In this document: one piece after another, positions 42,658 to 51,538 of the stretch | Position numbering within the stretch: position 1 is the stretch's first letter | How the letters are laid out: every line of letters starts with the position of its first letter | Assembly (NCBI RefSeq): GCF_020618475.1 | Contig: NZ_CP085335.1 | Span: 2,108,001 to 2,172,000 of the forward strand | Source: Haladaptatus halobius | GTDB taxonomy: Archaea; Halobacteriota; Halobacteria; Halobacteriales; Haladaptataceae | Length of the DNA stretch: 64,000 nt | Direction: 5' to 3' | Position numbers and translations under genes: made by a program | Notes under the pieces: model-generated | Database searches by the model: none | Told to the model about the DNA's origin: nothing | The model's input: the letters and a program-made list of their open reading frames with translations, nothing else

Positions 42658-43890
42658 CTATTCCAATACTTCGAACGCCGATTCCAAATCGGCGATGAGG
42701 TCTTTCGGATGCTCCACGCCGACCGAAACACGAAGCAGCGAATCGGTGATTCCGAGTTCTTCGCGCTCTTCGGGCGTCAGGGGCGAGTGGGTCATGCTCG
42801 CGGGGTGCTCGACGAGCGATTCGACTCCGCCGAGGCTGACCGCCAGCGCGAACTCGTCCAGTTCGGCGACGAACCGCTCCACGTCTTCGAGGTCGCCGTC
42901 GAGTTCGAACGAGAGGACGCCACCGCCGCCGTCCATCTGTCGCTCGGCGAGGTCGTATTGCGGGTGCGACCGGAGGCCGGGGTAGTACACCGTCGAGACC
43001 CCGTCGTGTTCGTCCAGATACGCCGCGATCTCGGCGGCGTTCGTCTCGTGCTGGCGCATCCGCAGGGGGAGCGTCTTCAGCCCGCGAAGGGTGAGGAAGG
43101 CGTCGAACGGCGCGAGTATATTGCCCATACCGACCCGCTGGAGGAAGCCGATCTCGTCGGCCAGTTCGTCGTCGCTGGTGACGGCGACGCCGCCGATGGA
43201 GTCGCTATGGCCGTTCAGGTACTTCGTCGTGCTGTGGACGACCACGTCCGCGCCGAGTTTGAGCGGGCGCTGGAAGTACGGTGACAGGAAAGTGTTGTCC
43301 ACGCCGAGGGTCGCGCCGACCGACTCGGCGACCGAGGCGATGGCTTCGATGTCACAGAGCCGGAGGAGGGGGTTCGTCGGCGTCTCCATCCAGATGAGGG
43401 CGGTGTCATCGCGCACCGCGTCCGAGACGGCGTCGGTGTCGCGGGCGTCCACGAAATCGACCGCCACGTCGAGGCGGTCGCGGAACAGTTCCTTGAGCAT
43501 CGTCTTCGTCCCGCCGTAGAGGTCGTCGAACGCGACGATATGGTCGCCGGGCGAGACGGACGCCGTGACGGTGGCGACGATGGCCGAGGTGCCGGAGGCA
43601 AACGCCATCCCGTGGTCGCCGCCTTCGAGGGCCGCCAGTCGCTTCTCCAAGGCGTGACGGGTCGGGTTCGAGAGGCGCGAGTAGAGATACTGGTTCTCGT
43701 CCGGATTTAAATCTTCGAGGGCGACGTCGGGGTCGATGCCGCCGACCTCGTACGTCGACGCGAGGTGGATCGGCATCGTCACGTCGCCCGCTCGTTCGTC
43801 GTGCGACGGTTGTTCCGCGTGGGTTACCGCCATCGTTTCGAACTTCGGGGAGTCCTTCTGAGCGCCGTAGCCGTTGGAACGGTCGGTCAT
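42658..43890 (-). CDS. Cys/Met metabolism PLP-dependent enzyme (cystathionine gamma-synthase type)
   Basis: The 410-residue fold-type I enzyme has the PLP lysine Lys223 in VVHSTTKYLNGHSD, the SGTSAI phosphate-cup segment at 99-104, Asp198 in GVDNTF, and YSRLSNPTRHALEKRLAALE at about 70-89. These are diagnostic for the trans-sulfuration family (cystathionine gamma-synthase, gamma-lyase, methionine gamma-lyase or O-acetylhomoserine sulfhydrylase). The exact reaction cannot be fixed. ATG at 43890 was chosen. The 305-base gap upstream has no gene. Confidence 0.92.
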   Translation of the reverse strand: MTDRSNGYGAQKDSPKFETMAVTHAEQPSHDERAGDVTMPIHLASTYEVGGIDPDVALEDLNPDENQYLYSRLSNPTRHALEKRLAALEGGDHGMAFASGTSAIVATVTASVSPGDHIVAFDDLYGGTKTMLKELFRDRLDVAVDFVDARDTDAVSDAVRDDTALIWMETPTNPLLRLCDIEAIASVAESVGATLGVDNTFLSPYFQRPLKLGADVVVHSTTKYLNGHSDSIGGVAVTSDDELADEIGFLQRVGMGNILAPFDAFLTLRGLKTLPLRMRQHETNAAEIAAYLDEHDGVSTVYYPGLRSHPQYDLAERQMDGGGGVLSFELDGDLEDVERFVAELDEFALAVSLGGVESLVEHPASMTHSPLTPEEREELGITDSLLRVSVGVEHPKDLIADLESAFEVLE

Positions 43891-44195
43891 GCCACCGTCC
43901 CGTTCGGTAGCCGTACTTAGAAACTTTCGATGTGGCAGATGTTGCCATGCGCTCGGAGAATGACGCTCGCCAGTAAATTAGTGCAGAACATCCGGATGGG
44001 ATTTTACTGACGTTTTCTTACTAAGCTCAGAGGGAAACGAGGCGTATCAAGGGCGATTTCGCTCGCGCGCGGCGAACGCACCCCGCGGACACCGACGTTA
44101 ATCCTCGCCGACTCCTGAGCGAACCGATGCATGCCGAGGCTATCGCTCCAAGGAACTGACCGCCAAAAATTCGAACCTGAAATCGGCTTCTCGAC
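43891..44195. other. Gene-free spacer upstream of the PLP enzyme
   Basis: The 305 bases between the PLP enzyme (start 43890) and the aldehyde ferredoxin oxidoreductase stop (44196) contain no supported gene. A TTAGTGCAG-type AT-rich segment and TTTTACTGACGTTTTC near 44000-44025 may hold a promoter but no clear TATA of the right spacing is visible. Nothing else was found. Confidence 0.3.
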
Positions 44196-46127
44196 TCAGT
44201 CGTCGCCGGAGGCCGCCGCGCCGCCGCGACTGACGCCCGTTCCCGGCCCGAGGTCGATGCCGAGGTCGTCCAACTTCTCGTCCGGCACGACGCCGTCTTC
44301 CCAGTCGCGCACGTCGTAGTACTCCGCTTTCAGCTCGTCGAGTTCGGCGAGCGAGCCTTCCGAACCGCCTTCGCCGGGGATGGCGTCGGGGTGTCCCTCG
44401 ACGAACCGAGCGGGCAAGTCGTCGTCGTCGCCGTCGAAACCGGCGAGGTTGTTGTAGTAACGTTCCAGGTTGTAGATGCGCTCGCCCGTCTCCATCAATT
44501 CGTCCTCGGTCACGTCGAGGCCCGTGATGCCGTTGTACTGCAGGACGTACTCCTCGACGCCCTCCGCGAAGGCGTTGAACTTGCAGATGTCGAACGAGTC
44601 GCTGATGGCGTGCATGTCCTGGAAGGTGGCGCAGAGTTCGCCCTTCCCTTCCCACTCGGTCGGCTCGACCTTCTCCGGAATGCCGAGAATCTCGGCGGCG
44701 GGCGTGTAGCCACGCAGATGGCACGCGCCGCGGTTGCTGGTCGCGTAGCCGATGGCCATCCCCTTCATGCTTCGCGGGTCGTAGGCGGCCATCGTCTGGC
44801 CTTTCACGTCGAGCGCCATCTCGGGGTCGCCGAGTTCGGTGGCGGCGCGAGCTGCCCCCTCGGCCAGCAGATCCGCGAGTTCGTCCTCGCGGTGGGCCAC
44901 GCGGTCGATCATCTCGACCATCGTGTCCACGTCGCCCCACGCCAACCCTTCGTCCAGCCGACCTTCCTCGGTGGCCTCCATCGCCATCGCCATCGTGTTC
45001 CCCATCTCGATGGTGTCCACCGCCATATCGTTGCAGCGATCCATCATCAGGGCAGTCTTGTCGCGGTCGTCGTTCATCGAGTTCGGGCCGAGTGCCCACG
45101 CCGACTCGTACTCGTAGGACTCCATCCGGACGTTCATATCCTCGCCCTTGTGGTTGACCTGCACCTCGACTTCCTTCTTGCAGGCGACCGGACAGGAGTG
45201 GCAGGTCGGCTCGTCGACGAGGATGTTCTCGCGGACGTTCTCGCCGGAGACGTTCTCGGCGTCGATGCTCCGTTCGTCGGAGTCGGAGTCCGCCTCGCTG
45301 CTCGTGCTGGTGAATTTCGCGTTCCGGGTCGGCAGGCCGTCCATCTCCTCCGTGACGTTCATCAGAACGTTCGTCCCGAACATCGAGAGACCGCCCTCGT
45401 TCGGTGCGGTCACGTCGGACTCCTGGATGGCCTGCATCGCCTGTTGGTGACCCTTCTGGAACGTCTCCGGGTCGGCGGGTTTCGGCATCTTCGTCGTGGA
45501 TTTGACGACCACGGCCTTGAGACCCTTCGACCCCATCACCGCGCCAGTGCCGCCGCGACCGCTGGCCCGGTCGTCCTCGTTGATGATGCAGGCGAACCGA
45601 ACCGTATTCTCGCCCGCCGGCCCGATAGCCATCATCGAGAGGTTCTTGCCGTACGCGCCTTCGACCTCCTCTTCCAAGGTATCGCGCGTCTCGTGAACGC
45701 CCTTGCCCCAGAGGTGCGAGGCGTCGCGGAGTTCGACTTCCTCGTCCTCGACGACGGCGTACACCGGGTTGTCGGACGCGCCTTCGAACAGCAGGCCGTC
45801 GAATCCGGCCCACTTCAAGCGCGCACCGCTCCAACCGCCGTGGTGACTGTCGGTTACGGTGTTCGTCAACGGCGACTTGGTGCAGACCGCGATTCGACCG
45901 CTCATCACGGTCTGCGTACCAGTCAGCGGCCCGTTCATGAACGCCAACAGGTTGTTCGGGCCGAGCGGGTCGACGTCCGGTCCTTGGTCGAACACGTACT
46001 TTACCCCCAGCCCGCGCGCGCCGATGTACTTTCTCGCGTCGTCGTCGTCGACGCCCTCGTAGTTCACCGCTCCGTCGGAGAGGTCGACGCGGGCCACGTG
46101 GTCGTGAAAACCGCCTAAGTCGGTCAT
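44196..46127 (-). CDS. Aldehyde ferredoxin oxidoreductase (tungsten/molybdenum AOR family)
   Basis: The 643-residue enzyme oxidises aldehydes to acids with ferredoxin. It has the N-terminal AOR fold (GARGLGVKYVFDQGPDVDPL), the tungstopterin-binding DRASGRGGTGAVMGSKGLKA and the 4Fe-4S ligands CHSCPVACKKE (about 304-311) with a last Cys in DICKFNAFAEG. Others are CHLRGYTPAAEILG and YEYESAWALGPNS. ATG at 46127 is preferred because a TATA (CAATATAAAC on the minus strand at 46150-46141) lies 15-23 bases upstream; a TTG four codons earlier is also open. Confidence 0.95.
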   Translation of the reverse strand: MTDLGGFHDHVARVDLSDGAVNYEGVDDDDARKYIGARGLGVKYVFDQGPDVDPLGPNNLLAFMNGPLTGTQTVMSGRIAVCTKSPLTNTVTDSHHGGWSGARLKWAGFDGLLFEGASDNPVYAVVEDEEVELRDASHLWGKGVHETRDTLEEEVEGAYGKNLSMMAIGPAGENTVRFACIINEDDRASGRGGTGAVMGSKGLKAVVVKSTTKMPKPADPETFQKGHQQAMQAIQESDVTAPNEGGLSMFGTNVLMNVTEEMDGLPTRNAKFTSTSSEADSDSDERSIDAENVSGENVRENILVDEPTCHSCPVACKKEVEVQVNHKGEDMNVRMESYEYESAWALGPNSMNDDRDKTALMMDRCNDMAVDTIEMGNTMAMAMEATEEGRLDEGLAWGDVDTMVEMIDRVAHREDELADLLAEGAARAATELGDPEMALDVKGQTMAAYDPRSMKGMAIGYATSNRGACHLRGYTPAAEILGIPEKVEPTEWEGKGELCATFQDMHAISDSFDICKFNAFAEGVEEYVLQYNGITGLDVTEDELMETGERIYNLERYYNNLAGFDGDDDDLPARFVEGHPDAIPGEGGSEGSLAELDELKAEYYDVRDWEDGVVPDEKLDDLGIDLGPGTGVSRGGAAASGDD

Positions 46128-46140
46128 AGTAAGTTCCAAC

Positions 46141-46150
46141 GTTTATATTG
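46141..46150 (-). promoter_or_regulatory. TATA box of the aldehyde ferredoxin oxidoreductase gene
   Basis: On the minus strand CAATATAAAC precedes the ATG at 46127 by about 15-23 bases. That predicts transcription starting very near the ATG, consistent with a leaderless message, and supports ATG over the upstream TTG. Confidence 0.5.
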
Positions 46151-46229
46151 GATCGCTATCGTGTTAGTCGTTGCCAACCACTCGTAACCGATTTCGGTTA
46201 CGAGGAAAAGAGGAGGCGCTATTACCGCG

Positions 46230-48034
46230 TCACCGGGTCGCTCCGAACGAGTACAGGTAAGCGCCGTTAGCGACGTAAACGGTGTTGCTCTCGACCGCGG
46301 AGCATCGACAACTCGACCGAACGTCTCGTACCGGGTCCGCACGTCGCCGGTCTCCTCGTCGAGGACGTACACCCGCCGGTCGTCGCTGCCGACGTAGACG
46401 CGACCGTCTTCCACGGCGGGGAGGAGTCAGCGCGTGCGAATCGTCCAGGAAATACGGCGTGCCGCGGTGTGTGTCGAACAGCCATTGCTCGGAGCCGTCT
46501 GCCGGGTTCAGCGCGACCACGTCCGCGTTGTAGTCGAAGTTTTCGCCGACGAAGACGAGACCGTCGGCCGTTCCGACGGTTCGCGTATCGCCGTCGTACG
46601 TCCATCGCTGCGACCCGTCGTCAGCATCGAAGGCGAGTAGTCCGTCCTCGGTTGCAACGAGAACCGTGCCGTCGGCGAGCGCGACCGGCGCTGTGACGTT
46701 CGGCGTCGACGCGTCGTCGGGGGTCGCGTCGGTCGTGCTCGACCACCGCTCCTCGCCGGTCGTCGCGTCGAGGGCGTACACGTGCGGTGTCCCGTAACGG
46801 AGGTTCTCGTCGATGAAGTAGACAACTCCGTCGCGGATAAGGGGTTTTCCGACGCCGTGGTCGGTGCGGTAACGCCACAGTTCCTCGCCGCTGTTGGTGT
46901 CGATGGCCTGGAAGTACTAGCTCTCGGAAGCGTACCTGCCGACGGCACAGTAGACGGTGTTGTCGTGGACGACCGGGTCGTAGACGGGGTCGTAGCTTCG
47001 GTCTCCGTCCCCGCCGAGGGGAGTGCGCCACAGTTCTTTTCCGGACGCGCGGTTGATGGCGCGGAGGTCGTCGTCGCCGTCGATGACGTAGACGTTGGCG
47101 TCGTCGATGGCGGGGACGTTTCGAGACCACTGGCGGACGCGAACGAGCGCCGCCAGTTCGTCGCTTTCGTCGGGCCGGAAAGCGAGTAGAGGTAGCTGGC
47201 GTTGTCGGTGACGTACGCCCGGTCGCCCGTCACCGCGCAATGGCTCGGTGCTCGCGGTCTTCCGCACAGTAGTACGTTCCAGAGTTCGGTTCCGCCGTCC
47301 GCGATGACTGGAGACGTGAGCGAGGGGCCGGGATATCCGTCGATGGTACCCTGCCACTGAACGCTCCCGTCGTCGGGAGCGAGTGCCGAAAGATGGCCGA
47401 CGGAGTCGTAGTCCCAATCGTAGCGACCCGTGACGTAGACGGTCTCGCCGACGATGGTCGGAGACGCCGCCCGAACGTACGGCGCGTCACACTTGCTTTC
47501 CGGCGCATCATACGGCGTCTGGAACGTCCATGCTTCGCTTCCGTCGCCCGCGTCGAGTGCGTGCACTCGCGTTCCGCTGGCGACGAAGACCAACCCATCC
47601 ACGATCGTCGGTGCGGCGTCGAACGGTCGCGAGTCGAAGAGCGCGTCGGAGACCCACTTCGTCTCGCGAGTGTCGACGTCGTAGGCGAGGACCGACTGGC
47701 TCGGCTCGTCGGTGATAAGGTAGGCGACGCCGTCGACGACGACCGGTGCCGAGAGTTCGGGGATGTGTCCTTGGAGGAGTAGTTCGCTCCACTCTATCCA
47801 CGGCGTCTCGTTCACGCCACCGGTGTCTTCGGCGTGTCCGGTGTTCGCGGCGTCGTGCTGAAACGTCGACCAGTTCGTCGGCGGCGTCTCGGCGGGAGCC
47901 GAGCCGTCGAGCGTCGCGTCGCTCGTCGTCTTCGGTACGTCGGCGGACTCGAACGAGTTCGCACCGGCGATGCTCGCGGTACCGACCGCGACGCCGACCG
48001 TCTTCAGAAACGTTCGTCGGGTATTCTCGGGCAT
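46230..48034 (-). pseudogene. Tat-exported PQQ-like beta-propeller protein, broken by three frameshifts and a stop codon
   Basis: ATG at 48034 gives a Tat signal (NTRRTFLKTVGVAVGTASIA) and then PQQ-repeat blades (SVLAYDVDTRETKW, RVHALDAGDGSEAWTF, HLSALAPDDGSVQWQG). A frameshift at about 47120-47200 leads to DDLRAINRASGKELW. An in-frame TAG (46917-46919, SES-stop-YFQAID, probably TGG) precedes ALDATTGEERW. A shift in the C run near 46425 leads to DRRVYVLDEETGDV. Another shift near 46300 leads to ESNTVYVANGAYLYSFGATR at the end. Bits of correct blades remain in three frames, so it was an intact BamB-like propeller of about 600 residues. Confidence 0.9.
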
Positions 48035-48234
48035 ACTACGGCCAGACGTTGCGAGAGGGCGAAGTTTGCTATCGGGTCGGTAAATTAATTTGCGTCGTTT
48101 CGCCTCGTTTTATCTATCAGTTCGGGAACTCACCGACGACGCCCTGCTTGCACGTCGATGAAACGATTAGTTATTCGATAACGGAGAACATTCGGACGAC
48201 GGCTTTTTCAGGACGCTCGCCAATCGAACGGAAC

Positions 48235-48651
48235 GTGTATCGAGTTCCGTCACGCGCTCGCTGGGTCGTCTTCCTCGTCGTCGCGGCCGTCATCTGCTAC
48301 TTTTCGGTGTTCACGACGCCCGACGGCGGCATCACACCGACCGGGGCGCTCGGACTCGTCGGTACGGACAAGTGGGTTCACGCGGTCGGCTACGGGGGTC
48401 TGGGTGCCGCGCTGGCGGGCAGGCGCACTCACGGTCGCGTGGGGGGCGAGCGCGAGGCGCTCGTGTTCGCGGTCGCGGGCGCGACCGGCTACGGCGTGGT
48501 GATGGAGATAGCGCAGTTGACCGTTCCGCTTCGACACGCCTCGGTCGCGGACGCCGTCGCCGACGCAGTGGGGGCGACGGTGGCCGTCGCGGTCTGGTGG
48601 ACGGTTTCGCGGACGGTCGCCCGGCGAGACGAAGCCGATTTACGCTCGTAG
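48235..48651 (+). CDS. VanZ-family membrane protein
   Basis: From GTG at 48235 the protein has 138 residues and four membrane helices, matching the VanZ-like layout. KWVHAVGYGGLGAALAG, then GVVMEIAQLTVPLRHASVAD, with the E-x-x-Q and D residues of the second motif, are visible. Its role in the envelope is unknown outside glycopeptide resistance. A longer upstream frame overlaps the antisense propeller pseudogene and is not conserved, so GTG 48235 is used. It precedes raSEA by 15 bases. Confidence 0.8.
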   Translation: MYRVPSRARWVVFLVVAAVICYFSVFTTPDGGITPTGALGLVGTDKWVHAVGYGGLGAALAGRRTHGRVGGEREALVFAVAGATGYGVVMEIAQLTVPLRHASVADAVADAVGATVAVAVWWTVSRTVARRDEADLRS

Positions 48652-48666
48652 CCGTTCTTCCCGACA

Positions 48667-49737
48667 ATGAGCAAGCCGAGTCCCGAAGGGTACGAACAGG
48701 GCAAGGGTATGGACGCCCACAACGCGGTGATGCGCGATATTCGCGCGAAAAAAGAGAAACATTACGACCCTCACGAGCCGACGCGGGTGTGGCTGGACGA
48801 GGACAACACGCCGGACGGCGTCTACCAGAGCCTCACCATAATCCTCAACACGGGTGGCTGTCGCTGGGCGCGCGCCGGGGGCTGCACGATGTGCGGCTAC
48901 GTCGCCGAATCGGTCGAAGGTGGGAGCGTCGCCCACGAGGCGCTGATGGATCAGATCGAGGTCTGTCTCGAACACGAGCGCGAGGAGGCCGACGAGAAGA
49001 GCGGTCTCATCAAGATATACACCTCCGGGTCATTTCTGGACGAGCGCGAGGTCGGCGCTGAGACGCGCCGGGCCATCGCGGAGACGTTCGCCGACCGCGA
49101 CCGAATCGTGGTCGAGAGCCTGCCCGATTTCGTGAAGCGAGAGAAGTTGGAGGACTTCACGGGCGTCGGTCTGGAGACCGACGTGGCCATCGGGCTGGAG
49201 ACGGCGAACGACCGCGTGCGCCACGACTGCGTGAACAAGTACTTCGACTTCGAGCAGTTCGTCGAGGCGAGTGAACACGCCGAGTCGGTCGGCGCGGGCA
49301 TCAAGGCATATCTGCTGATGAAACCGCCCTTCCTCTCGGAGCGCGAGGCGGTACGGGATATGAAAGAGTCCGTCCGCAGATGCGCCGAGTACGCCCACAC
49401 CGTCTCGATGAACCCGACCAACGTCCAGCGGTACACGATGGTCGACGAGTTGTACTTCCGGGACGGCTACCGCCCACCTTGGCTCTGGAGCGTCTGCGAG
49501 GTGCTACGGGACACCGCCGCCGCGCCCGCCATCGTCGTCTCCGACCCCGTCGGACACGGGAGCGACCGCGGCCCGCACAACTGCGGCGAGTGCGACGACC
49601 TCGTGCAGAAAGCCATCAAGGACTTCGACTTGCGCCAAGTCCCCTCCGTGTTCGACGAAGTAACCTGCGAGTGCGAACACACGTGGGAGGCGGTCGTGGA
49701 GCGCGAGAAGAGCTACAACCTCCCGCTGGCCCGATAA
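48667..49737 (+). CDS. raSEA: Archaeosine synthase beta subunit, radical SAM enzyme RaSEA
   Basis: The 356-residue protein has an Elp3-like radical-SAM Cys cluster C65, C73, C76 in GGCRWARAGGCTMCGY, plus KIYTSGSFLDER and IGLETANDRVRHDC. The C-terminal region carries CGECDD and FDEVTCECEHTWEAV Cys residues. With ArcS it converts preQ0-derived lysine adduct at tRNA G15 to archaeosine. arcS and tgtA are nearby on the other strand, making this an archaeosine cluster. Confidence 0.94.
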   Translation: MSKPSPEGYEQGKGMDAHNAVMRDIRAKKEKHYDPHEPTRVWLDEDNTPDGVYQSLTIILNTGGCRWARAGGCTMCGYVAESVEGGSVAHEALMDQIEVCLEHEREEADEKSGLIKIYTSGSFLDEREVGAETRRAIAETFADRDRIVVESLPDFVKREKLEDFTGVGLETDVAIGLETANDRVRHDCVNKYFDFEQFVEASEHAESVGAGIKAYLLMKPPFLSEREAVRDMKESVRRCAEYAHTVSMNPTNVQRYTMVDELYFRDGYRPPWLWSVCEVLRDTAAAPAIVVSDPVGHGSDRGPHNCGECDDLVQKAIKDFDLRQVPSVFDEVTCECEHTWEAVVEREKSYNLPLAR

Positions 49738-50133
49738 ACGGGCATCTCCTACTCCGTCTTCGGTCGTCGTCTCGCTCGTCGTCAACGCGAACTCGACCGT
49801 TCGGGTCTTGTCGGTGGCGTTCCGACCCAAAGGGTGTGCGAGGCGTCGTCCGATTCGGACGACGCCTCGCCGACCGCGAACGCGCGGAACTGTTACGTCA
49901 GGCCACCGGAAATCCGGCAAAGCCATCGGCACGCCGCGTTCGACATCGCCGACGCTCACCTCGCGCGCTTCCGGCGGGGACGGACTGGTCGTCGGGTCGG
50001 CGGTCGAATCGGTGGTCGAGTCGTCGACCGAACCGTCGGTTCCCGTCCGGTCGATGTCGGACGAGAGACAACCGGCGACCGAGAGGGTCAGTGTGGCACC
50101 GCACGCTCGGAGCGCGTCGCGTCTGGAGGGCAT
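49738..50133 (-). pseudogene. Tat lipoprotein remnant, truncated by the raSEA 3' end
   Basis: ATG at 50133 starts MPSRRDALRACGATLTLSVA with the lipobox VAGC at about 19-22, then an Asp/Thr/Ser-rich linker. Close to 49905 the frame shifts: FAVGEASSESDDASHTLWVG is read in one frame and NATDKTRTVEFALTTSETTT in another, so a pair of compensating frameshifts is present. The open frame then runs on antisense through raSEA with no plausible sequence. What remains is the N-terminal third of a secreted lipoprotein. A TATA-like CATTTATCG lies at about 50158. Confidence 0.65.
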
Positions 50134-50180
50134 CGAGTCCCTCTCGTTTGACTACCGATAAATGTCTTCTGTCACGTACA

Positions 50181-50204
50181 CCCGTCGAACTGCAGTTCGA
50201 CGGG
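50181..50204. promoter_or_regulatory. Perfect 24-bp palindrome
   Basis: CCCGTCGAACTGCAGTTCGACGGG is its own reverse complement over all 24 bases. It lies 48 bases before the lipoprotein remnant start (50133, minus) and 142 bases before the small gene at 50346 (plus). It is more symmetrical than expected by chance and could be an operator or the source of a strong hairpin. Confidence 0.5.
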
Positions 50205-50345
50205 CGTAAGCGGTGCCTACCGTCGTAATACTCGCCGAATAACAAAATCCTCGTCCGTCTTCCGTGTCTCAGGGGACGGTACGTCGATGCCCACGACGAA
50301 CCGTGCGATCGCGTCTCGATCACCGACCCCGACGTGGAGCCGAGC

Positions 50346-50468
50346 ATGTCAGATAACCTATCAGAATGGGAAACCGTCTTCTGCTCGAACGGCTGGGTCG
50401 AGATTCGGAACCCGGAGCGCGTAGAGCAGTGGATAGCGACCGACTCTCCGACCGAGGTGCGACGATGA
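50346..50468 (+). CDS. 40-residue small protein, first of an overlapping pair
   Basis: ATG at 50346 gives MSDNLSEWETVFCSNGWVEI followed by RNPERVEQWIATDSPTEVRR. Its TGA overlaps the next ATG (ATGA at 50465-50468). It is Trp-rich (W8, W17, W29) with one Cys and an acidic tail. I recognise no family. The overlap, the clean frame and the palindrome upstream support a real short gene. Confidence 0.6.
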   Translation: MSDNLSEWETVFCSNGWVEIRNPERVEQWIATDSPTEVRR

Positions 50469-50581
50469 CGGTCGCCGGGCCGGTCGTCCTCTGGCCGCTT
50501 CTGGTGGTGTTCGTGTGGGGGCTTCTCGTGGGCGCAGTGTGGATGCTCCTCGTCGCACACGGGCGACGAAACGAGGAGTAA
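50465..50581 (+). CDS. 38-residue single-helix membrane protein
   Basis: The ATG at 50465 overlaps the stop of the previous gene. The protein is MTVAGPVVLWPLLVVFVWGL, then LVGAVWMLLVAHGRRNEE: one long hydrophobic helix (about 5-32) with a basic-acidic tail. Alone it could be a small membrane subunit or toxin-like peptide. Nothing firmer can be said. Confidence 0.6.
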   Translation: MTVAGPVVLWPLLVVFVWGLLVGAVWMLLVAHGRRNEE

Positions 50582-50649
50582 CACACCGTCAAGACGGGTT
50601 TTCTGACCGTTCCGGCGGGAGTAGATGATCACCGACCGCCGAAATCGAG

Positions 50650-51474
50650 TTACAGTTCCCGTGCAGTCATCACTTCATCCACGAATTCGTCGCCGACGAG
50701 GTAGTGATCCGCCCGAACCGCCTCGGTCTCCCAGCCGTGTTCCTCCAGTAACTCGATCGCCGTTTCGTTCGTCGCCGGAACGCTCTGGTACACCTTCTGG
50801 TAACCCGCGTCGCGCGCCCAGCCCATCGCCCGCTCCAGCAGGTGGCCGCCGACGCCGCGTTCGCGGTAGGGTTCTCGAACGCCGACCGTCAGTTCGGCGA
50901 TGTGTCGCAGTTTGTCGAGTTCCGGGGCGTCCACGTGCACCCAACCGACGATTTCGCCGTCGTCATCGCTTTCGGCACCCTCGTCGCCCACCTCGTTCAG
51001 GGTCGCCACATAGAACATCCGTGACTGGCGGTCGTTGTGGCGCAACAGCGCGCCTTCGTCGTCGATGTCCGCTGCGACCTGTTCCGCGGATATCGACGCG
51101 CCTTCGTCCGCGACCTCCCGAATCGCGGTTTCGATGCCTTTCCAATCTGACTGGCGAGCCGGGCGAACTCGGTACGAGAGGTCGCCCTCCTCGTACGCCT
51201 CGGCACCTTCGTCCAGCACGAGGTGGAGCGTATCGTCGCGCTCCTCGAGGTGTCCGGCGTCCACCATCTCGGTGACGTGTTCGCGGAACTCCTCGGGCGG
51301 AATGCGCGTCTTCGGCTCCGTCGTTCCCGAGCGCGCCGGTTTCGATCCGGTCGGCGAGTCAATCCGCACCGCGTCGCGGGCTTCCTCGACGGTGACGGCA
51401 CCGCGCTGTTCGACCTGCTCGTAGATGCGTCGGTGAACGGTGTCTTCGAATTCGATGTCGGCAGGCGCTCCCAT
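50650..51474 (-). CDS. GNAT acetyltransferase fused to an N-terminal winged-helix-like domain
   Basis: The 274-residue protein starts MGAPADIEFEDTVHRRIYEQ. Residues 1-95 are a small helix-rich, winged-helix-like unit (VEQRGAVTVEEARDAVRI). Residues about 100-270 are the GNAT fold, with the acetyl-CoA loop VREPYRERGVGGHLLERAMG (Q/R-x-x-G-x-G/A form) and AIELLEEHGWETEAV. Acetyl acceptor is unknown. It is transcribed in the same direction as arcS downstream, after 64 bases, so the two may be linked. Confidence 0.85.
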   Translation of the reverse strand: MGAPADIEFEDTVHRRIYEQVEQRGAVTVEEARDAVRIDSPTGSKPARSGTTEPKTRIPPEEFREHVTEMVDAGHLEERDDTLHLVLDEGAEAYEEGDLSYRVRPARQSDWKGIETAIREVADEGASISAEQVAADIDDEGALLRHNDRQSRMFYVATLNEVGDEGAESDDDGEIVGWVHVDAPELDKLRHIAELTVGVREPYRERGVGGHLLERAMGWARDAGYQKVYQSVPATNETAIELLEEHGWETEAVRADHYLVGDEFVDEVMTAREL

Positions 51475-51538
51475 ACGAGAGTGTACCCACGCGCAGAAGG
51501 TTATTATTTTTCGCCCGATTCGGACTACTCTCGCTCGA

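Noticed and set aside
44391..46118. Open frame of 575 codons on the plus strand across the aldehyde ferredoxin oxidoreductase gene
   Set aside because: It is the antisense of a strongly recognised gene. In GC-rich haloarchaeal DNA such antisense frames stay open by codon bias, and its Arg/Val/His-rich, non-acidic composition is wrong for a real protein here.
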